A stretch of DNA of 64,000 nt from an uncultured Candidatus Saccharibacteria bacterium (GCA_947302125.1 CAMYUL010000003.1:1-64000), one strand, 5' to 3'; counted from the first letter of the stretch, positions 15,811-24,163 are shown. The notes: a model not told the origin generated them from the letters alone. Translations and numbers: made by a program.

Positions 15811-18723
15811 TTAACGTAGCTTAATAACTTGATCGTTTTGTAGCTTCTGGTCCTGTTCTGCTACATTCGTTGGTCTAACCTGCCCCTGAGAAGCATTATC
15901 TGCACCCCCGTCAGGAAGCGCCATATCTTCCGCTGACATCCCCCCAGCCTGTTCCACATCCTCATCTGGTACTACATTATCAAACACCGGTCCATCATTC
16001 ACGATCGCCTTCCCCACCCCTTGCATCTCCAACAAAGCCTGTTCCGGAGAAAGAGATGCATCAGATGTTCTCTCGGGCGAATTCGCGAGCGAAGCGAGCG
16101 AGCGAGCCCTAGAGTCTTCAGGCTGTGGGTGTGGGGTGCCCGCACCTGAAGACTCTAGGCGCGAGCCAGAGCCCGAAGAACCATCTGATGCATCTCTTTC
16201 GCCAGCACTCTTCTTCTCTTGCCAGCTCCGCAAGAAGCTCTCTGGCTGTTCAATCGCCTTCTGCGTCTCTGTACTCATCCTTGCATTGATCTCTTTCTCT
16301 ACCTCAGCCCTTGTCTTACCATACTTCGTTGCGGAATACATCTTTAGCCCCTCTAATACCTCTGGGTTCCCCTCAGAAAGTGATGGCAACAGCGACATTG
16401 TAAATGGCTTCGAAGGCATATTGAACATCATCACCGTAGAAATCGCATGATAATTTGGCTGATTATGCAAATCTTCTGCATTGAATGTTGGCATAAACAC
16501 CTTTTGCATCACCTCTGCGTCTGTCACGCCAATACGTCCACAGATCACCGTACCAACGTTACCAAGCAAACCTTCCCTAATCTTATCTGTCAGCTGCGTC
16601 ATAAACTGGTTCGCCACAATCAGGTTCAGGCGGAACTTCCTAGCCTCAGATAGAATCGATTCAAAGCTCTCCGTCGCAAAGTTCTGGAACTCATCCACAA
16701 ATAGACAGAAATCATTACGCAGCTCTTCAGGGGTATCCACCCTAGACATTGCTGCCGTCTGGAACTTCATCACGAAGATCATACCTAGAAGCTTCGAGTT
16801 AATCTCGCCCATCTTACCCTTGGATAAGTTCACTAATAGGATCTTCTTATTATCCATGATGTCACGCAGATTAAACCCAGACTTCGTCTGCCCCAAGATG
16901 TCTTTCATCATCGTATTAGAGAGGAATGGCCCCCACTTCGAAGCAAACCACGTAATCACCTCGCCAGCATCATTCGACTTCTGAGAAGCTGGGAACTCCT
17001 TCGTCCAATAATCATAGACCGTCTTATCTGTTACATATTGCAACTTCTCCTTCACGAACTCCGGATCAATGAAACATCTTGGGATATCAATAAATGTTGC
17101 CCCATTTGGATCGCTCATTAAGAGTAACGCCGCATTCCTAAACATGTGCTGACCTCTTGGACCAAAGAAGCCCTGATTCGTCGGATCGTACAGAGATTGC
17201 AGCATATTAATCCCCTCTTGGACGATAAAGTCCTTCTGGTCATCCGTCTCATATTCAAACATATTCATCCCTATTGGATGTTCAATATCACCCGGGTCAA
17301 AATAGATCACGTCGTCGATGCGATTCTCTGGCACCATCGAAAGCAGCTCCTCCGTCACGTCGCCATGCGGATCAATAAAGGCAAACCCTCTCCCAGCCAG
17401 CATATCTTGATACGCCAAGTTCTTAAGAAGTACCGATTTACCCATACCAGTGGCACCAATGATGTATGTGTGCCTTCTTCTATCGTTCTCCGATAGCCTG
17501 ATTTCCTTCTTCTGTCCCCGGAACTCATTAATGCCCAGAAGTAGCCCCTCTGTTGGAATCTTCACTGGCCCATCTACCTGCTTCGTCAGCTGTCTCTCCA
17601 CCTGTGAATTAGGGATAGAATTCTGATCCGGCAGATGGAAAATCGTCGCAAGCTCCATCGAGTTTAAGATGTTGCGGTTCTGTTTTTGTGGGAAAATCCT
17701 AAAGATATAATCTTTACCCAATTTCGCCGCATCTTTCAATCCATCATACTTAAATCCGTTATAGGTCGCTGAATTAAACTGAGAAAACGCGCTAATTAGA
17801 CCCCCTACTAGCGCCTCTGAGCGCGCCCTAGAATCAGAGCTTGCTACTACCCTAATCAGCGTCTCAAACCCTGGGAAATGCGTCTTCTGGTCAATAGCGG
17901 CCACTTCTTCCTGCTGAACATTGTTGAGCGGTTTCTCTGGCTCATTTTTCGATTTCTCACGAGCTTCCGGCGGCGTAAATGGCGCTCTAAAGAGGTCAGC
18001 CACTGTATCAGCAATTGCTATCCCTGAGAAACCACTTTTTTTCTTCCCGTCTCGTATATTTTGTATTCGGTCGAGTGATTTTTTTGTCCAACTTGGATCG
18101 GTTGGTCTAAACATCACTTGAAGTCCCATTCCCTCGCCCTTCTTTACTGCGGAGAAGGCATTAAGCAGCGCCCCCGAAGCATCCCACTTGGTCTCTTCAT
18201 AGGTAGCAATCGGATACACATACTCCTTAGCCAGTATCAGCTCGCCGCCAGCCACCCCGCTCGCCCCTGTCGTTTCCGAGAAAATATTATCCTCATAGGC
18301 TTCTTCTAGTCTCGCCGTAGGATAAGCCGACACCACCGCCTGCTTTACTGTCTCTGTTATTACCGCTGGCACCACTGCATAATACTTCACCGTACCATTT
18401 GTCGCCACAATTTCAAAAGAGATATGCCTCTGTCCGTAAATCTTTGACTTCCACCCCTTTTTCAACGTAGAAGAAATGATGGAGTACATCACCTGCGCCT
18501 GAGAGATTGCCTCATTCGTTACATCGCGCTCATCCCTGCTGCCACCCTGGATGTCATCTGTTTCTGGCGGCAAATGGATCAACATTGGCACCATCTTGAT
18601 GCCGCGCTCTAGATTCTTAATCTCGCGCTTCTTCTTGATTCTACCCATCAAAATCACCACTGCCACCCCTATTACTAGCAAGATCACAATTATTAGTACT
18701 ACCCAACCTAGTATCTCTGTCAT
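15811..18723 (-). CDS. TraG/VirD4-like type IV secretion ATPase
   Basis: A 970-residue protein with one N-terminal membrane helix (residues 5-28) and a cytoplasmic AAA+/HerA-type ATPase. Walker A is GATGMGKS near residue 430 and Walker B is CLFVDEFQNF near 675. The sequence resembles type IV coupling proteins with a type IV secretion DNA-binding domain, a family common in CPR genomes. It would pump DNA or protein through the envelope, but no relaxase or VirB set lies nearby. The C-terminal ~170 residues are low-complexity (Ser, Gly, Asp, Glu) and contain a 152-base DNA palindrome (16049-16200). Its ATG overlaps the stop of the upstream gene by 4 bases, so the two are translationally coupled. 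Confidence 0.85.
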   Translation of the reverse strand: MTEILGWVVLIIVILLVIGVAVVILMGRIKKKREIKNLERGIKMVPMLIHLPPETDDIQGGSRDERDVTNEAISQAQVMYSIISSTLKKGWKSKIYGQRHISFEIVATNGTVKYYAVVPAVITETVKQAVVSAYPTARLEEAYEDNIFSETTGASGVAGGELILAKEYVYPIATYEETKWDASGALLNAFSAVKKGEGMGLQVMFRPTDPSWTKKSLDRIQNIRDGKKKSGFSGIAIADTVADLFRAPFTPPEAREKSKNEPEKPLNNVQQEEVAAIDQKTHFPGFETLIRVVASSDSRARSEALVGGLISAFSQFNSATYNGFKYDGLKDAAKLGKDYIFRIFPQKQNRNILNSMELATIFHLPDQNSIPNSQVERQLTKQVDGPVKIPTEGLLLGINEFRGQKKEIRLSENDRRRHTYIIGATGMGKSVLLKNLAYQDMLAGRGFAFIDPHGDVTEELLSMVPENRIDDVIYFDPGDIEHPIGMNMFEYETDDQKDFIVQEGINMLQSLYDPTNQGFFGPRGQHMFRNAALLLMSDPNGATFIDIPRCFIDPEFVKEKLQYVTDKTVYDYWTKEFPASQKSNDAGEVITWFASKWGPFLSNTMMKDILGQTKSGFNLRDIMDNKKILLVNLSKGKMGEINSKLLGMIFVMKFQTAAMSRVDTPEELRNDFCLFVDEFQNFATESFESILSEARKFRLNLIVANQFMTQLTDKIREGLLGNVGTVICGRIGVTDAEVMQKVFMPTFNAEDLHNQPNYHAISTVMMFNMPSKPFTMSLLPSLSEGNPEVLEGLKMYSATKYGKTRAEVEKEINARMSTETQKAIEQPESFLRSWQEKKSAGERDASDGSSGSGSRLESSGAGTPHPQPEDSRARSLASLANSPERTSDASLSPEQALLEMQGVGKAIVNDGPVFDNVVPDEDVEQAGGMSAEDMALPDGGADNASQGQVRPTNVAEQDQKLQNDQVIKLR
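16049..16200. repeat. Palindromic insert inside the TraG-like coding region
   Basis: Outer arms GAAAGAGATGCATCAGATG (16049-16067) and CATCTGATGCATCTCTTTC (16182-16200) are exact complements. Inner arms CCTAGAGTCTTCAGG (16108-16122) and CCTGAAGACTCTAGG (16145-16159) are also exact. Between them GCGAGC-rich DNA pairs imperfectly. The reading frame stays open through the whole element and encodes a Ser/Arg/Ala/Pro-rich linker. Confidence 0.85.
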
Positions 18724-19250
18724 GCCGCTTCACTCCCACCCTGATTATCTGGAATCACACCCAGTAGCTCCTGTTCCGCTGAGACCCCTGTTTCCGCTGC
18801 TCCCTCACCACCGTTATCATTCTTTGTATCACCACTGTTATCACCTTTGGCAAAATCCGCAAAATCCATTACATTTGCCGCCATCTTTGCCGCCTCCACT
18901 GCCTTACCCCCAAAATCTCTCTGGAAGCTCCCCTTTAACGACTTCGCCATCATCTCACCTTCCCAGTCGGCCATCGCATGCAGATCTACATCATCCTCTC
19001 CATTAGCACCCTTCATCTTAAAGCCGCTACCAATCTTGTTTTTTATCTCTTTGAAATCTTCTTGGCTGATCTCTTCCCCTGTCAGATCTACTGCATACCC
19101 AGTAGCTGCAGCCTGACCCATTGCTTTCTTCGTCTCATTTGAGGCCTTACTATCAGCCTCTGTTGCTTTTGCAAAGTTTTCTAGCGCACCAAAATCCTGC
19201 GTCATGCCGGCAAAATCGCCCCCGTTACCTCCGTTTGCGCTATTATCCAT
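18720..19250 (-). CDS. Hypothetical protein, partner of TraG-like ATPase
   Basis: A 176-residue, Gly/Ala/Asp-rich soluble protein with no signal peptide or membrane helix and no recognised family. A central helical part (about 60-135) is flanked by disordered ends. It overlaps the ATPase gene by ATGA, so the two are probably made together, and it may be a substrate or adaptor of the ATPase (inference). TAAAAT (19257-19262) stands six bases before the ATG, indicating a leaderless message. Confidence 0.65.
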   Translation of the reverse strand: MDNSANGGNGGDFAGMTQDFGALENFAKATEADSKASNETKKAMGQAAATGYAVDLTGEEISQEDFKEIKNKIGSGFKMKGANGEDDVDLHAMADWEGEMMAKSLKGSFQRDFGGKAVEAAKMAANVMDFADFAKGDNSGDTKNDNGGEGAAETGVSAEQELLGVIPDNQGGSEAA

Positions 19251-19389
19251 ATGCTTATTTTACCACACTTTTTTAAAAATAAGCGTTTTTTTCTAAAAAA
19301 TAGGCGATTTTAGCCGCCCTTCTTACTTACCTCTGTATTTTTCAGGATTTGCCAAACACCTTACGGTCTGCTACCCCCCCCACTCGTCA

Positions 19390-19737
19390 CTACAGCCTCT
19401 TTGAGATCACAAAGCACCCCAGTACTATCACTACCACTACCCCTAAAGCGGTCAAAATGTTCAGGCTACCAAATGATTGAATCAAGAGTAGCATAATCGG
19501 GCCGAAGGAGATTGTTGCTGCATAGCATCTGTTCTTACTCTCATTCTTTCCCTTGCCAGCAGCCTTCATAAAAGCCGCCACAATCGCGTTTGTCACCCCA
19601 AATATCAGTACATAAACCATCGCCAAAAAAACAAGTACCCCTAACGGGCCAACGCCTGTCGGGGTAGTAAAATTCATCATCACAAGGATGACGATAATCG
19701 AAACCAGGCTAAGTAGTAGCATTATGCGATTAAACAT
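19390..19737 (-). CDS. Small integral membrane protein, unknown
   Basis: A 115-residue protein with four hydrophobic segments, beginning MFNRIMLLLSLVSIIVILVM. No family recognised. The in-frame ATG at 19746 overlaps the TATAAT box (19745-19750), so the third-codon ATG at 19737, seven bases after the box, is chosen as the start of a leaderless mRNA. Membrane topology is the only functional hint. Confidence 0.65.
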   Translation of the reverse strand: MFNRIMLLLSLVSIIVILVMMNFTTPTGVGPLGVLVFLAMVYVLIFGVTNAIVAAFMKAAGKGKNESKNRCYAATISFGPIMLLLIQSFGSLNILTALGVVVVIVLGCFVISKRL

Positions 19738-19764
19738 ATCTACCATTATAGCACAAGCGATTTA

Positions 19765-20221
19765 AATTTAAAATCTACTCTTTCGAGTAGTTCTCCCTAT
19801 AAGAATTCCCTTATTTTTGCGAGACGTAACTGCGAGAAAACGTCTCTTTAGAAAAAACTTGGGCTAAAGAGTGGGAAGTTATCCGGCACAAATTAACATT
19901 ACTTTAGGCCGCAACTTTTATTCCACTCTCTAGCTTTGACCGCCTCACTGACGCGAGGCATTGTCCCTGCTAATCTGCTATTCACTCTTTTCTTTCCTAA
20001 GGTGCTAGTGTTTACCAGACTAACGCGCTCTACGCTTTTGGCGGAGCTCAAGGTAATTCCTATTGGCTTCCAAATTCGAGATTTTACCCCGACCTTTGGA
20101 CAGCCAGGTGTAATTTATGGCTAGAAATTACCTAGTCGCCCTCCAAATGCAGGATGACTATTTGTATTTCATGTCTTTCCCCTTGTTTTTAATTTGCAAT
20201 TTTTGTTTTGTCTTTCGACTT
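19765..20221 (-). ncRNA. Candidate ~450-nt structured RNA
   Basis: No protein gene is convincing in 19747-20455. On the minus strand TTGAAA (20251-20256), 17 bases and an extended -10 TGC-TAGACT (20228-20233) predict a start near 20221. A hairpin CTACTC-TTTC-GAGTAG (19775-19790) followed by ATTTTAAATTT predicts an end near 19765. Between them several stems are visible: GTC-GAAA-GAC, TAGTC/GACTA, GGTAATTT/AAATTAC, CCAAA/TTTGG, GCCTC/GAGGC and a long arm pairing 19863-19876 with 19921-19934. I match it to no known RNA; rnpB and ssrA are found elsewhere. Confidence 0.4.
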
Positions 20222-20276
20222 ATCCTCAGTCTAGCATAAACGGTTTATTTTTTCAAGACTTTTTGCGCCAAAAAGC

Positions 20277-20361
20277 GTTGTATTTTTTACAACAAACAAC
20301 TATTTTATTCAGCTCTACCCCTGTACTATCGCCAGTTATCAACTGTTGTATTTTTTACAAC
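20277..20361. promoter_or_regulatory. Duplicated 17-bp palindrome upstream of ssrA
   Basis: GTTGTATTTTTTACAAC, a perfect palindrome with half-sites GTTGTA/TACAAC, occurs at 20277-20293 and 20345-20361 between the divergent ssrA and candidate ncRNA promoters. It looks like a pair of operator sites for a dimeric regulator. Confidence 0.4.
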
Positions 20362-20415
20362 AAAACCTGTATAATTTTCTTATTTCCTGAACAATTATAT
20401 TACAAGCCTCCTCTC

Positions 20416-20445
20416 TTGACACCTCTATACCACTCGTGCTATAAT
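20416..20445 (+). promoter_or_regulatory. ssrA promoter
   Basis: TTGACA (20416-20421), 18-base spacer, TATAAT (20440-20445) with a TG extension. The tmRNA 5' end lies ten bases further on. Confidence 0.85.
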
Positions 20446-20455
20446 GTAATAAGTT

Positions 20456-20812
20456 GGGGCTGACAAAGCTTAGACGGATTATTAACAGATATCAGGCGCG
20501 TCGTTTAGTACCGTAAGTACCGAATAAGTGAAGAAACTTCTTCCAGCAAGCATGTTGCATACATGCCTGCTTTCGCTTAATTTACAGGCGATGATCTAGA
20601 TCGCGAGGTCTCATAGCCCTCTAGATTATCAAATTTATGAGAATCGGGCCTTTACGTGACGTATAAGGGCCTTAAAACTACGTCATGGCACTTAGCAGCT
20701 TTTGTCTACTTGCTGCTGCTAGGAAACGCCAAGACGAGCAAATAGACTATGCGCGTAGAATGGTATCATGGCAATTTTTCGGACCCGGAGGCAGTATCCG
20801 GCAGCTCCACCA
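20456..20812 (+). ncRNA. ssrA: tmRNA (transfer-messenger RNA)
   Basis: Rescues stalled ribosomes by adding a degradation tag. The ends form the tRNA-like domain: GGGGCTG (20456-20462) pairs with CAGCTCC, followed by an encoded ACCA (20809-20812). GACGG follows as in other tmRNA D-loop analogues. The tag frame most likely runs from GAA at 20530 to TAA at 20578-20580, encoding EETSSSKHVAYMPAFA; the hydrophobic -AFA end suits a proteolysis tag. Several pseudoknot-like pairings follow. The T arm reads CCGGA-GGCAGTA-TCCGG, whose loop departs from the canonical TTCRANY. Length is 357 nt. Identity is confident; the resume codon is a prediction. Confidence 0.92.
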
Positions 20813-20835
20813 ACATATTTTCGTTTCACAAAAAT

Positions 20836-20860
20836 CGGCCTTTCCCGGCCGCATTTTTTT
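20836..20860 (+). terminator. ssrA terminator
   Basis: CGGCC-TTTCC-CGGCCG stem followed by CATTTTTTT, 24 bases after the tmRNA CCA. The remainder to 21189 holds a second perfect 10-bp hairpin (20912-20921 with 20934-20943) and an AT-rich inverted repeat near 20992-21012, but no gene. Confidence 0.85.
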
Positions 20861-21189
20861 ATGTCCATTTCAAACCCTCACGTACGTCAAAAACCAACAC
20901 CAAACATAGAAAAAGTCCAGCTACTGCGAGGATGCTGGACTTTCTTGTAGAGTTGTGGAGTTTTTTTGGCTAGATTTTTGTTTTTGGCTCTTGAATAATT
21001 TTTTTATTCAAAAGCTACCTCTATAATAACGCAGCAAAAAGCTAATGTCAATACTTTTTTGCATACATTTTTTAAGAATTTTTATAAAGTTTTCCACAAG
21101 CATTTTGCATGCATTTTGACGTCCAAAGCTCACAAAAATTTTCCGCTCATGCTTGCAAAGTCTAGGCGCACTATTTAGTCTAAAAAATT

Positions 21190-22707
21190 ATGATAGCCAA
21201 AACTCTATCCGCCCTTCCATATGGCTTCGAATCTTCCCTAATCGAAGTAGAAGGCGACAAAAATCAGGGTTTACCAGCCTTTAACATCGTCGGTATGGCT
21301 AAGAAGACCATCTCTGAGGCTAGAGAACGCGTCAAATCCGCTCTCAGAGCGTCTGGTTTCTCCTTTCCTACAGAGAAGATTACCCTTAATCTAGCCCCTG
21401 CTGACCTCGAGAAAGAAGGCACTTCCCTAGACCTTCCTATTGCTATTAACCTCTTAATCCTCTCTGGTCAGCTCCGACAAGAAGACGTAGAAAATGCCGC
21501 CTTCGCCGGAGAGCTCTCTCTAGATGGCAGTCTCAAGCCTATCAGGGGTGCAGTTAATATTGCTGAAGCAGCTAAGAAGGCTGGCCTTAAATCCCTCTTC
21601 ATCCCTGTTGCAAACCTTGATCAGGCCCGACTTATCTCCGGCCTAGAAATCGTTGGGATCGACTCTCTACCCCAGTTATTTTTGCATCTCAAAGGTGAAA
21701 AAACCATCCAAAACCCCAAAAGTGTTGTAAAAAATACAGAAACAGATGTAGAGACCCTAAAATTCACAGATATTAAAGGTCAACCGCTCGCCAAACGCGC
21801 TTTAGAAATCGCCCTCGCCGGCCATCACAATATCCTCCTTTCCGGCCCTCCCGGCACTGGTAAAACCGCCCTCTCAAAAGCTGCCCTAAGCCTCCTTCCA
21901 GATCTCACGAGACAAGAGCTTATCTCGGTAACAAAGCTTTATTCCCTCACCGAGGCTACCGGCCACATCTCTAAAAAACGTCCCTTCCGTGCGCCCCACC
22001 ACACCAGCAGTCTCATCTCTCTTATCGGCGGCGGGGCCAGCGCCAAGCCTGGAGAGATTTCCCTAGCTCATCTTGGCGTCCTCTTCCTCGACGAGCTCCC
22101 AGAATTCAAGCGAGACCACTTAGAAGCTCTCCGTCAGCCTCTGGAAGACAAAACTATCTCCATCTCCCGTGCTAATTATAAGTACACCTACCCTGCTGAT
22201 TTCACCCTCATCGCCACTATGAATCCCTGCCCCTGTGGCTATCTTGGCGATCTCGCCCATCCCTGTTCTTGTACCGAGTTTCAGATCAAAAACTATCAGA
22301 GACGCATCTCTGGGCCCCTCCTGGACCGCATTGATCTCTTCGTAGAGGTTAGCCGCGTCAGAACCTCAGAGCTAATCACCGCTGTAAATCCCGTCAACTC
22401 CCCTGACCAGTCCCTAGATGTTGTAAAAAATACTATAAAAGGGGCCATCTCCTCACAACACTCTCGCTACCACAACGACACCCTATATAATGCATCCCTC
22501 TCTTCCGCGATGATTGTAAAACACATCCCACTGGCCCCACAAGTCAAGCGTTTCCTAGACCAGGCCGCAACCGCCCTTGACCTCTCTGCTAGAAGCTATT
22601 TCAAGATCATCAAAGTTGCTCGCACCATCGCCGACCTAGATAACACCTCGGAAGTCTCAAAAGATCACATCAAGGAGGCTCTCAGCTTCCGCCGTAAAAC
22701 CACATGA
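21190..22707 (+). CDS. comM: ComM/YifB family Mg-chelatase-like AAA+ ATPase
   Basis: A helicase-type AAA+ protein that, in other bacteria, extends branch migration during natural transformation. The 505 residues show the full family layout: an N-terminal ChlI-like domain (1-165, GLPAFNIVGMA), Walker A GPPGTGKT near 216, Walker B LFLDELPEF, a Cys motif PCPCGYLGD with CSC that may bind zinc, SGPLLDRIDL, and a C-terminal Mg-chelatase domain. It stands alone on the plus strand after ssrA. With the type IV pilus genes in this window it suggests DNA uptake. It ends in TGA, showing that TGA is a stop codon here. The promoter is unclear. Confidence 0.95.
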   Translation: MIAKTLSALPYGFESSLIEVEGDKNQGLPAFNIVGMAKKTISEARERVKSALRASGFSFPTEKITLNLAPADLEKEGTSLDLPIAINLLILSGQLRQEDVENAAFAGELSLDGSLKPIRGAVNIAEAAKKAGLKSLFIPVANLDQARLISGLEIVGIDSLPQLFLHLKGEKTIQNPKSVVKNTETDVETLKFTDIKGQPLAKRALEIALAGHHNILLSGPPGTGKTALSKAALSLLPDLTRQELISVTKLYSLTEATGHISKKRPFRAPHHTSSLISLIGGGASAKPGEISLAHLGVLFLDELPEFKRDHLEALRQPLEDKTISISRANYKYTYPADFTLIATMNPCPCGYLGDLAHPCSCTEFQIKNYQRRISGPLLDRIDLFVEVSRVRTSELITAVNPVNSPDQSLDVVKNTIKGAISSQHSRYHNDTLYNASLSSAMIVKHIPLAPQVKRFLDQAATALDLSARSYFKIIKVARTIADLDNTSEVSKDHIKEALSFRRKTT

Positions 22708-22727
22708 AAAAAACCTCTAGAAAACCC

Positions 22728-22756
22728 TTGTAATTTCCCTTAAAATTTGATACAAT
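22728..22756 (+). promoter_or_regulatory. Promoter of the infC-rpmI-rplT-rpmB operon
   Basis: TTGTAA (22728-22733), 17 bases, TACAAT (22751-22756). Predicted start near 22763, giving a ~25-nt leader with AAAGGA before the infC start. Confidence 0.75.
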
Positions 22757-22787
22757 AATCTAGATAAGGTTAAGAGAAAGGATCCCC

Positions 22788-23312
22788 ATCAAAACTTACA
22801 ACAATTCACACACTCGTATTAACGGAGAAATCCGCCATGAAAAAGTTCGTGTAATTGGAGCAAACGGGGAGCAACTCGGCATTATGTCTAGCCGAGAGGC
22901 ACAAGTCCTAGCTCGGGATCAAGGAGTCGATCTCGTTGAGATCGCACCTCAAGCTGATCCTCCTGTCGTCAAGATCATCGACTGGGGTAAGTATCAATAC
23001 CAGAAGATGAAGGAAGAAGCCAAGAATCGCAAGAAGGCTCGCGAAAAACAATCCGAGCTTAAGACTATGAAGATTGGCCTCAAAATCAGCGACAACGACC
23101 TTAACATCAAGATCCGCAAAATCAGAGGTTTCCTCGAGGATGGTGATCGCGTTAAGATTATCATTATCTTCCGCGGTCGCGAAATGGCTCACAAAGAGAT
23201 CGGCCAAGAACTCCTTGACCGCGTCACTAACGAGCTTAGCGACATCGCCGTCACCGATGGCAAACCTAACTTTGCTGGACGCAATCTATCCATCGGGGTT
23301 CGGAAGAAGTAA
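22788..23312 (+). CDS. infC: Translation initiation factor IF-3 (AUC start codon)
   Basis: Binds the 30S subunit and checks the start codon. Reading only from ATG at 22884 would remove the conserved N-terminal domain. The frame is open upstream and encodes the expected sequence (HTRINGEIRHEKVRVIGANG, then EQLGIM), beginning at ATC 22788-22790, six bases after AAAGGA. This gives 174 residues, a normal IF-3 length. Rare start codons such as AUU or AUC are typical of infC and allow IF-3 to limit its own synthesis. N domain about 1-75, linker 75-90, C domain 90-174. First gene of the L35-L20-L28 operon. Confidence 0.93.
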   Translation: MKTYNNSHTRINGEIRHEKVRVIGANGEQLGIMSSREAQVLARDQGVDLVEIAPQADPPVVKIIDWGKYQYQKMKEEAKNRKKAREKQSELKTMKIGLKISDNDLNIKIRKIRGFLEDGDRVKIIIIFRGREMAHKEIGQELLDRVTNELSDIAVTDGKPNFAGRNLSIGVRKK

Positions 23313-23377
23313 CTTTAGACTTCCACGGCTCCGGATAGCGCACCTTCCGAATAACAATTTTAACTAAAGGAGTAATT

Positions 23378-23572
23378 ATGCCGAAATTAAAGACGCATAA
23401 AGGTACCGCCAAGCGTATCAAAATCACCGGTTCCGGCAAGCTCGTTAGAGAGCGCGCTTACAAGAACCACATCTTAGCCAAAAAGTCGAAAGCTAGGAAG
23501 CGCAACATGAAGACCGCCGCAACTATCGACGGCAAGATTGCAAAGAACATTAAGACCGCATTAGGAGTATAA
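23378..23572 (+). CDS. rpmI: 50S ribosomal protein L35
   Basis: A 64-residue, strongly basic ribosomal protein, starting [20 protein letters not shown] as typical for L35. AAAGGAG precedes the ATG. It lies between infC and rplT in the universally conserved order infC-rpmI-rplT, 65 bases after infC. Confidence 0.97.
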   Translation: MPKLKTHKGTAKRIKITGSGKLVRERAYKNHILAKKSKARKRNMKTAATIDGKIAKNIKTALGV

Positions 23573-23573
23573 G

Positions 23574-23921
23574 ATGAGAGTTAAAAGAGGCGTACCTGCA
23601 CGTGCAAAGCACAAGAAAATTTTAGATCAAGCTAAAGGGATGCAGCATTACCGCACCCGTAGCTTCCGTCTAGCTAAGCAAGGTGTCATCAAGGCCCTTC
23701 GCTACAGCTACCGCGATCGCCGCAACAAGAAGCGCGATCTAAGATCACTTTGGATCACTCGTATTAATAACGCATCCCGCGAATTAGGCTTGAGCTACTC
23801 TCAGCTTATCGCTGGCATGAAAGCTAAAAATATTAACGTCGACCGCAAGATCTTGTCCGATCTCGCTGTTAACCAGCCTGAGGCCTTCAAAGCCATCGTC
23901 GACACCGTAAAGGAGAAATAG
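23574..23921 (+). CDS. rplT: 50S ribosomal protein L20
   Basis: A 115-residue 23S-rRNA-binding protein needed early in 50S assembly. Family motifs [32 protein letters not shown] and YSQLI are intact. It starts one base after the rpmI stop, with an AGGAG site inside the rpmI end, so the two are translationally coupled. Confidence 0.98.
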   Translation: MRVKRGVPARAKHKKILDQAKGMQHYRTRSFRLAKQGVIKALRYSYRDRRNKKRDLRSLWITRINNASRELGLSYSQLIAGMKAKNINVDRKILSDLAVNQPEAFKAIVDTVKEK

Positions 23922-23922
23922 T

Positions 23923-24114
23923 ATGGCAGTTTGTGAAATTTCCGGCAAAGGCAAGATGTATGGTCACAACGTTTCTTTCTCCCAGAGAAAGACTCGCAAG
24001 GTATTTAAACCAAACATTCAGAAAAGAACCCTTACTGTTGACGGTCGCAAGATCAAGGTCAACATTGCAGCTAGCACCCTTCGCACCCTTAAGAAGAAGG
24101 GCCTAGTTAAGTAA
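23923..24114 (+). CDS. rpmB: 50S ribosomal protein L28
   Basis: A 63-residue protein starting MAVCEISGKGKMYGHNVSFSQ, with RKVFKPNIQKR and VNIAASTLRTLKKKGLV, typical of L28. It follows rplT by one base, with AAAGGAG before its ATG. L28 next to infC-L35-L20 is not the E. coli arrangement. A strong terminator follows. Confidence 0.97.
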   Translation: MAVCEISGKGKMYGHNVSFSQRKTRKVFKPNIQKRTLTVDGRKIKVNIAASTLRTLKKKGLVK

Positions 24115-24120
24115 ATCACA

Positions 24121-24152
24121 AAAAAGTCAGACCCTAAGAGCCTGACTTTTTT
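24121..24152 (+). terminator. Terminator of the infC operon
   Basis: AAAAGTCAG (24122-24130) pairs with CTGACTTTT (24142-24150) and is followed by further T. It lies seven bases after the rpmB stop. Confidence 0.85.
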
Positions 24153-24163
24153 GTTGCTACGAT

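Noticed and set aside
19936-20124. 62-codon plus-strand frame in the ssrA-upstream gap
   Set aside because: It has no ribosome site and no familiar sequence, and it runs through strong stem-forming DNA; structured RNA on the other strand explains the region better.
20813-21189. Integrated genomic island at the ssrA 3' end
   Set aside because: tmRNA genes are common integration sites, but no integrase, att-like repeat or foreign genes follow; comM comes next.
22705-22707. Recoded TGA (glycine) as in SR1/Gracilibacteria
   Set aside because: TGA ends comM at the normal family length, so the standard code applies.
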